This document shows, piece after piece, positions 6,204 through 9,572 of a DNA stretch of 9,572 nucleotides; positions within the stretch are counted from its first letter, which is position 1; each line of letters opens with the position of its first letter. Under the pieces are notes generated by a model. It did not search any database. It was not told where the DNA came from and worked only from the letters and a program-made list of their open reading frames with translations. Made by a program: the position numbers and the translations under genes. Source of the stretch: Aquirhabdus sp. Lineage in GTDB: Bacteria > Pseudomonadota > Gammaproteobacteria > Pseudomonadales > Moraxellaceae. The stretch lies in contig JASLGO010000140.1 in NCBI GenBank assembly GCA_030150135.1, positions 1 through 9,572 on the forward strand, in the 5' to 3' direction.

Positions 6204-7445
6204 TCAAACCTCACTCGCCTCTTTCACCATCTGTGAACGCGACACGCCATCCATCCGAATCTTACCGACAAACAACATCGCCAAAATACTTGCTGTAGAA
6301 CCGACCACCGCCGCCATCCAATATCCCTGCACATGATTTGACGCATCACGGCTAATCAAAGAGCCTCCGACATACGCCGCCACGCCCATCGCTGCCGACT
6401 GCACAGATGAATTCAGCGTCATAAATGTCCCACGCAAACGCGGATCAGCCGCCGAAGTTAAAATCGCCATACCTGGAATCATGCGCCCACTCATAAACAC
6501 AAACAACATCGTCGAAATGGGTAACACATACCATATCGTAAGCGGTGGTAATAACGTAATCGCCATCAGAGGAATAACGACGAGTACCGCCATCAGACGA
6601 AATGTTTCTGCTTTACCAAAAGAATCCGTCAAACGACCAAACAAGCGCGCAGTAAAAAACGTCACTACGCCACCAGCAAGATAAATATACGGAATCTGAT
6701 CAACATGAATCCCGACATTACTTTGCATATAAATCGTCAAATACGGAATCACAGTAAATCCCGCAAACATAATCAGAATCGAAAACAAAAATGCCCGCAA
6801 ATGATTCGGATCAGCTAATACTTGTCGAATGCCTTCAAATGCCGAAGGACGACCAGTCAACGACAAGTGATGATGCAACGGCGGCAATGTAAATGCAGCA
6901 AATACAGCAAACATCCCTGCTAACACAGCAATGCCAATAAACGTCGCATGCCAGCTCAAATGCGCCGCCACAAACAAACCAAGCGGTACACCGAGAACCG
7001 TCGCGACTGAAAACGACGTCATGATGATACCCATTGCCCTTCCTCTACGTTCAAACGGAATCACATCACCCACAATCGTCTGTGACAGCGACATCAACAC
7101 ACCGCCAAACAATCCCGCAGCAATCCGCGCTCCCATCAGAAACTCATAAGACGATGCCAAGCCGCAGGCAAGCGTTGCCAGTGCAAACAACGGATATAAC
7201 GTCAGCAACAACGTCTTGCGCGAAACTTTATCAATATAAGTGGATGCCAATAACCCAGAGAATCCTGCAGCTAACGTGTATGCCGAAACCAACAAACCAA
7301 ACTTGGCATCGCTAATATGAAAAAGCTGAGTAAACTGCGGTCCAAGCGGCATCATGATCATGAAATCGAGGATACTGGTGAATTGGATTCCTGCAAGCGT
7401 AAGTAGCAACCACAACTCACGTTTCGGTGTTAAAGTCTCTGTCAT
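6204..7445 (-). CDS. MFS transporter, DHA1/AraJ-like
   Basis: A 413-residue inner-membrane protein with about 12 hydrophobic segments and a central loop (LPPLHHHLSLTGRPSAFEG, 187-205) between two six-helix halves, as expected for the major facilitator superfamily. Family marks: D27 and P33 in TM1 (LDFMIMMPLGP), motif A between TM2 and TM3 (G64 through DKVSRK at 72-77), motif B in TM4 with R107 and G111 (GARIAAG), and a motif-C-like GVPLG at 152-156. This fits a proton-coupled exporter of the drug:H+ antiporter-1 group; the substrate cannot be told. The ATG at 7445 has only a weak ribosome site (AAAGAA about nine bases before). It is a single-gene unit, convergent with the NTF2-like gene. A GTAC-type inverted repeat lies upstream. 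Confidence 0.9.
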   Translation of the reverse strand: MTETLTPKRELWLLLTLAGIQFTSILDFMIMMPLGPQFTQLFHISDAKFGLLVSAYTLAAGFSGLLASTYIDKVSRKTLLLTLYPLFALATLACGLASSYEFLMGARIAAGLFGGVLMSLSQTIVGDVIPFERRGRAMGIIMTSFSVATVLGVPLGLFVAAHLSWHATFIGIAVLAGMFAVFAAFTLPPLHHHLSLTGRPSAFEGIRQVLADPNHLRAFLFSILIMFAGFTVIPYLTIYMQSNVGIHVDQIPYIYLAGGVVTFFTARLFGRLTDSFGKAETFRLMAVLVVIPLMAITLLPPLTIWYVLPISTMLFVFMSGRMIPGMAILTSAADPRLRGTFMTLNSSVQSAAMGVAAYVGGSLISRDASNHVQGYWMAAVVGSTASILAMLFVGKIRMDGVSRSQMVKEASEV

Positions 7446-7477
7446 TGGATTTGTTCTTTTTTAGGATAATGAGGGAT

Positions 7478-7493
7478 TGTACTTGATCGTACA
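7478..7493. promoter_or_regulatory. Inverted repeat upstream of the MFS gene, possible operator
   Basis: TGTAC and GTACA flank six bases (TTGATC) in the 207-bp divergent gap between the MFS transporter and the nuclease-like gene. The site is 32 bp before the MFS start codon and would overlap or flank its promoter (a CATTAT lies between it and the gene on the minus strand). No regulator is adjacent. The half-sites resemble those upstream of the nearby antitoxin. The arms are short, so chance occurrence is possible. I see nothing else firm in this gap beyond weak promoter-like hexamers for the plus-strand gene (TTCACA 7575-7580, TATGAA 7599-7604). Confidence 0.35.
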
Positions 7494-7652
7494 GTTTTAT
7501 GTGTTGGAATAAATATTAGTGAATACAAGTTGAATGTGAATAACCCTTGCGCTAGCCTAAGAATGAGGGAAAACTTCACAAAAAATATTTTTGATAGATA
7601 TGAAAAAATTGGCAGTCTATTTACTACCTTGGCCTAATCGAATAGGTTATAC

Positions 7653-8351
7653 ATGAATTTACCTCTCCTCGAATCCGAATTCAAAAATTACTTAATTAGT
7701 AAGGCTGGAGCAATAGATATTGATACACTCCCCACTCAAAAATTCCCTAAGAAGAAAGCCGATTACTTCATTGCAAATAAGCGCTCTATTCTTGAAATTA
7801 AATGTATTAAAAGCGATCGTGCTGACGCACTAGAACCGTGGCTTCAGAAAAGAATCGAAACTTCTTCCGAATTTAAAAATGGAATGCCTATTGTGTTTGG
7901 CACAATTCCCTTCGAGCAAATATATGAAGGGCATTCAAATAAAGAATTATTTAATAAACAACTTGACACTCTTGCTGCTCGCACACTCATAGATTATGTT
8001 AGAAATGCAAAACATCAAATATATGAAACAAAAAAAGCTCTCGCCTGTTCAGATGCACTTGGTTTTCTTATCATATTAAATGAGGCGTATGAATTTTATG
8101 AAACATGGTTCGTATATCGCATGATTCAATCAATGCTTCTTGACATTCAAAACAATGAGCCGAAATTAAAGATTGATGGAGTTTGCTATATCAACGAATC
8201 TACAACCCATAAAGGATCTGCGAACATTGTTTTCATTCACTCATCAAATGAACTTGAAGACCTCACTCCAAATGAAGTTCTTGATGAACTAGCCCGTGGT
8301 TGGGCATCTTATCGTGGCTATAAAACTACTTGTCAATATAAGTCCGCGTAG
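7653..8351 (+). CDS. Unknown protein with PD-(D/E)XK nuclease-like signature
   Basis: A 232-residue soluble protein that I cannot assign to a named family. Its N-terminal region has the spacing of a PD-(D/E)XK endonuclease core: acidic residues in the first helix (E7, E9), then KKKADYFI with D37 leading a strand, then RSILEIKCIK with E48 and K50, that is D-x10-E-x-K. The rest (60-230) looks mixed alpha/beta, with a strand-like GFLIILNEAYEF (about 137-148), a helical region, and a late NIVFIHSSNE strand; there is no recognisable partner domain or membrane segment. Base composition is visibly AT-richer than fadH or the MFS gene, with many AAA, AAT, ATT and ATA codons, which suggests acquisition by transfer. 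The ATG at 7653 is preceded by TAGG seven bases away, a weak ribosome site. It converges on a toxin-antitoxin pair 29 bp away. A defence or DNA-repair role is possible but unproven. Confidence 0.68.
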   Translation: MNLPLLESEFKNYLISKAGAIDIDTLPTQKFPKKKADYFIANKRSILEIKCIKSDRADALEPWLQKRIETSSEFKNGMPIVFGTIPFEQIYEGHSNKELFNKQLDTLAARTLIDYVRNAKHQIYETKKALACSDALGFLIILNEAYEFYETWFVYRMIQSMLLDIQNNEPKLKIDGVCYINESTTHKGSANIVFIHSSNELEDLTPNEVLDELARGWASYRGYKTTCQYKSA

Positions 8352-8380
8352 GCTGAGAGTTTGCCCCAGCCCACCAAATC

Positions 8381-8650
8381 TCAATGCTGATCGTAATGCC
8401 CGCCGATCGCAAAGATATAAATATACTGATCATCAAACTTATAAATTAGCCGATCTTTCTGTGAGATACGCCTAGACCAAAAGCCTGTAAGGTTATGCCG
8501 AAGTTGCTCAGGCTTTCCCGAACCAGTCACAGGATCATCACGCAGCATTTCTTTCAGTAATTTACACAACGACTTATGAAGCACTTTATCTTTTTCTCGA
8601 AGTTCCTCATAAACAGCCCACGTATGACCTTCAAATACCAGTGATCTCAT
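8381..8650 (-). CDS. yoeB: YoeB/Txe-family mRNA interferase toxin
   Basis: An 89-residue toxin of the RelE superfamily, Txe/YoeB branch. YoeB binds the ribosomal A site and cleaves mRNA, shutting down translation when its antitoxin is degraded. The diagnostic block GKPEQLRHNLTGFWSRRI (45-62) is present, and the catalytic residues align with E. coli YoeB E46, R65, H83 and Y84 as E48, R67, H85 and Y86. The protein has five residues from the catalytic His to the end (HYDQH), slightly longer than E. coli (HY). It overlaps the antitoxin gene by 20 bp, and its ATG has a strong GAGG six bases upstream inside the antitoxin coding sequence, so the two are made from one transcript. All expected residues are intact, so the toxin is probably active. 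Confidence 0.93.
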   Translation of the reverse strand: MRSLVFEGHTWAVYEELREKDKVLHKSLCKLLKEMLRDDPVTGSGKPEQLRHNLTGFWSRRISQKDRLIYKFDDQYIYIFAIGGHYDQH

Positions 8651-8903
8651 CCATTTCCTCGGCTGTCGGGGTATATCCTTTTTTATTGTTATGAGTCGCC
8701 AAGGATTTAGCGATTTGCGTCATCAGACTGCTATTTTGTAGCACATAGAGCGTCTCTTGCTCGCGCTCCCAATCATCAGCACTAATCACTACAAACGCCT
8801 CGCCAGCGCGGCGCGTGACTTTAATCGGGTTGTGATCATTCACAACCTGCTCTACGAATGTTTTCAGGTTATCTCTAAACTGATTGACGCTAACAGTATC
8901 CAT
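8631..8903 (-). CDS. yefM: YefM/Phd-family antitoxin
   Basis: A 90-residue antitoxin that neutralises the overlapping YoeB-type toxin and represses the operon. The N-terminal Phd/YefM DNA-binding fold shows SVNQFRDNLKTFVEQV (5-20), PIKVTRRAGEAFVVISADDWE (26-46) and the ETLYVLQN helix (50-57). The C-terminal 30 residues are polar and probably disordered until they wrap the toxin. I chose the ATG at 8903, which gives the MDTVSVNQF start usual for the family; a GTG at 8912 would add three residues and would sit closer to the operator. The GTG at 8912 overlaps the TGGTG that may serve as a weak ribosome site. First gene of the two-gene operon. Confidence 0.93.
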   Translation of the reverse strand: MDTVSVNQFRDNLKTFVEQVVNDHNPIKVTRRAGEAFVVISADDWEREQETLYVLQNSSLMTQIAKSLATHNNKKGYTPTAEEMDEITGI

Positions 8904-8915
8904 AATTAACACCAG

Positions 8916-8944
8916 TTGTACGGAGTTTCAGTACAAGTATAGCA
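8916..8944 (-). promoter_or_regulatory. yefM-yoeB operator and extended -10 promoter
   Basis: On the minus strand TGCTATACT (8944-8936) is an extended -10 element (TGn plus TATACT). It is followed by TTGTAC and, after nine bases, GTACAA (8936-8931 and 8921-8916), a perfect 6-bp-arm inverted repeat covering the transcription start region. E. coli YefM-YoeB is known to bind paired TGTACA-core motifs in its own operator, and these arms match that core in five of six bases each. No convincing -35 is visible, which suits an extended -10 promoter. Confidence 0.75.
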
Positions 8945-8994
8945 AACTCTCAAGATAAAGCCATTACCTAAGATTTAGCATTTTCCCAAATAAA

Positions 8995-9024
8995 GAAACC
9001 CCACTCAACTTGAGCAGGGTTTTC
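8995..9024. terminator. Bidirectional terminator downstream of alkB
   Basis: The arms GAAACCCCACTCAA (8995-9008) and TTGAGCAGGGTTTTC (9010-9024) pair with two wobble pairs and a small central loop. On the minus strand the stem is followed by TTTCTTTATTT, so it should end alkB transcription; T-rich sequence on the plus side allows the other direction. It separates alkB from the toxin-antitoxin promoter. Confidence 0.75.
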
Positions 9025-9050
9025 TTTTCGAAATACAACAAACTTAGGAA

Positions 9051-9572
9051 TTACGCTTCTACTTCGGTTTCCAGCTTAGCTGTACTTTCAGTCTCAACCG
9101 AATTGTACTGCTTCATCAGCGCTTCGCGTTTTTCAGGCAAAATATTCGCCTTACTCAAATCACCTTTGTAATGTGCTGCAACACGCTTATCCATCATCTT
9201 GAACCAAACAGAAGGAATATAAGCAGGCAACAACATCGACGCATAACCCGACGGCAACTGAGGAGTTCCCTCAAAATGACGCAACGCTTGGAAACTACGC
9301 GTTGGATGCGCATGATGATCCGAGTGACGTTGTAATTGATACAAGAACAAGTTTGTCACCACATTATTGCTGTTCCAACTATGCTCTGGGCGAGTACGCT
9401 CGTATTTGCCGTTTTCGTCTTGTTGACGAAGCAAACCGTAGTGTTCGACATAGTTGATCACTTCAAGCAAGCTAAAACCATACACCGCTTGAATCGCAAT
9501 AAACGGAATCACCTTACGACCAAAAACTGCAATCAGCGTCGCATACAAACCAGCGCTCATTGCCCAACCTTG
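9051..9572 (-). CDS. alkB: Alkane 1-monooxygenase, C-terminal part (gene continues past window)
   Basis: The C-terminal 173 residues of a membrane-bound non-haem di-iron alkane hydroxylase (AlkB; called alkM in Acinetobacter), which hydroxylates n-alkanes at the terminal carbon using rubredoxin-delivered electrons. Diagnostic features are NYVEHYGLLR (the family HYG motif, visible residues 40-49), the last histidine box LQRHSDHHA (80-88) and the conserved PSGYASMLLPAYIPSVWFK membrane-proximal stretch (107-125). The protein ends in a polar Glu/Thr-rich tail. The frame is open through the right edge (QGWAMSAG), so the Met at 9560 is internal and the true start lies outside. Full-length homologues are about 400 residues, so roughly 230 are missing. 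The first histidine boxes and the promoter cannot be examined. Confidence 0.95.
   Translation of the reverse strand, partial: QGWAMSAGLYATLIAVFGRKVIPFIAIQAVYGFSLLEVINYVEHYGLLRQQDENGKYERTRPEHSWNSNNVVTNLFLYQLQRHSDHHAHPTRSFQALRHFEGTPQLPSGYASMLLPAYIPSVWFKMMDKRVAAHYKGDLSKANILPEKREALMKQYNSVETESTAKLETEVEA

Noticed and set aside
6481..7315. Plus-strand open frames opposite the MFS gene
   Set aside because: They are shadows of a membrane protein gene with clear MFS motifs and have no ribosome sites or recognisable features.
7633..7646. CCTA-AUCGAA-UAGG hairpin over the nuclease gene ribosome site as a translational switch
   Set aside because: A four-pair stem is too weak to be persuasive and occurs easily by chance.
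8351..8371. GGCTG/CAGCC hairpin between the nuclease-like gene and yoeB as a terminator
   Set aside because: The stem has only five pairs with an 11-base loop and no T-run on either strand.
9051..9560. AlkB fragment as a complete gene starting at the Met at 9560
   Set aside because: The frame is open through the window edge and reads QGWAMSAG, the conserved interior of AlkB, so this Met is internal and the gene is cut by the window.

Overview
The window looks like a chromosomal segment of a gammaproteobacterium in the Moraxellaceae, most likely Acinetobacter or a close relative such as Alkanindiges. This rests on moderate to low GC, the C-terminal half of an AlkB/AlkM alkane hydroxylase, a complete FadH 2,4-dienoyl-CoA reductase, PdxB, and closely packed genes separated by bidirectional hairpin terminators. 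The genus call is inference, since no rRNA or other marker gene is present.

Layout. The 3' part of a gene for a probable exported protein (1-911, +) ends at a very strong two-way terminator (945-984). Facing it is a minus-strand group: a PadR-type regulator (2880-3434), pdxB for vitamin B6 synthesis (1685-2809), and a shortened EpmA/class II lysyl-tRNA synthetase-like protein (990-1688) joined to pdxB by an ATGA overlap. Divergent from padR is fadH (3576-5597, +), followed by a REP-like inverted repeat (5624-5683), a small NTF2/SnoaL-like protein (5724-6146) and a two-way terminator (6159-6191). A drug/solute MFS transporter (6204-7445, -) converges on that terminator. Next comes a short accessory stretch: an AT-rich gene of unknown family with a PD-(D/E)XK nuclease-like signature (7653-8351, +), then a YefM-YoeB type toxin-antitoxin pair (8381-8903, -) with its own operator and promoter. 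A terminator (8995-9024) separates this from the C-terminal half of alkB/alkM (9051-9572, -), which runs off the right edge.

How the genes work together. The padR-fadH intergenic region carries two copies of one 20-bp palindrome, 42 bp (about four helical turns) apart, bracketing a plausible fadH promoter. The simplest reading is that the PadR protein represses fadH, and perhaps itself, and releases in response to an unidentified ligand, possibly a fatty-acid or aromatic compound. FadH completes beta-oxidation of unsaturated fatty acids and AlkB starts alkane oxidation, so the window has a lipid/hydrocarbon catabolism flavour, with a small mobile or defence-like islet (about 7446-8990) between the two. 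The observations most worth a second look are the twin PadR operators, the shrunken EpmA-like protein that has lost catalytic segments, and the orphan nuclease-like gene beside the toxin-antitoxin pair. I see no tRNA, rRNA, CRISPR array, transposase or phage gene. No gene-free gap exceeds about 210 bp.
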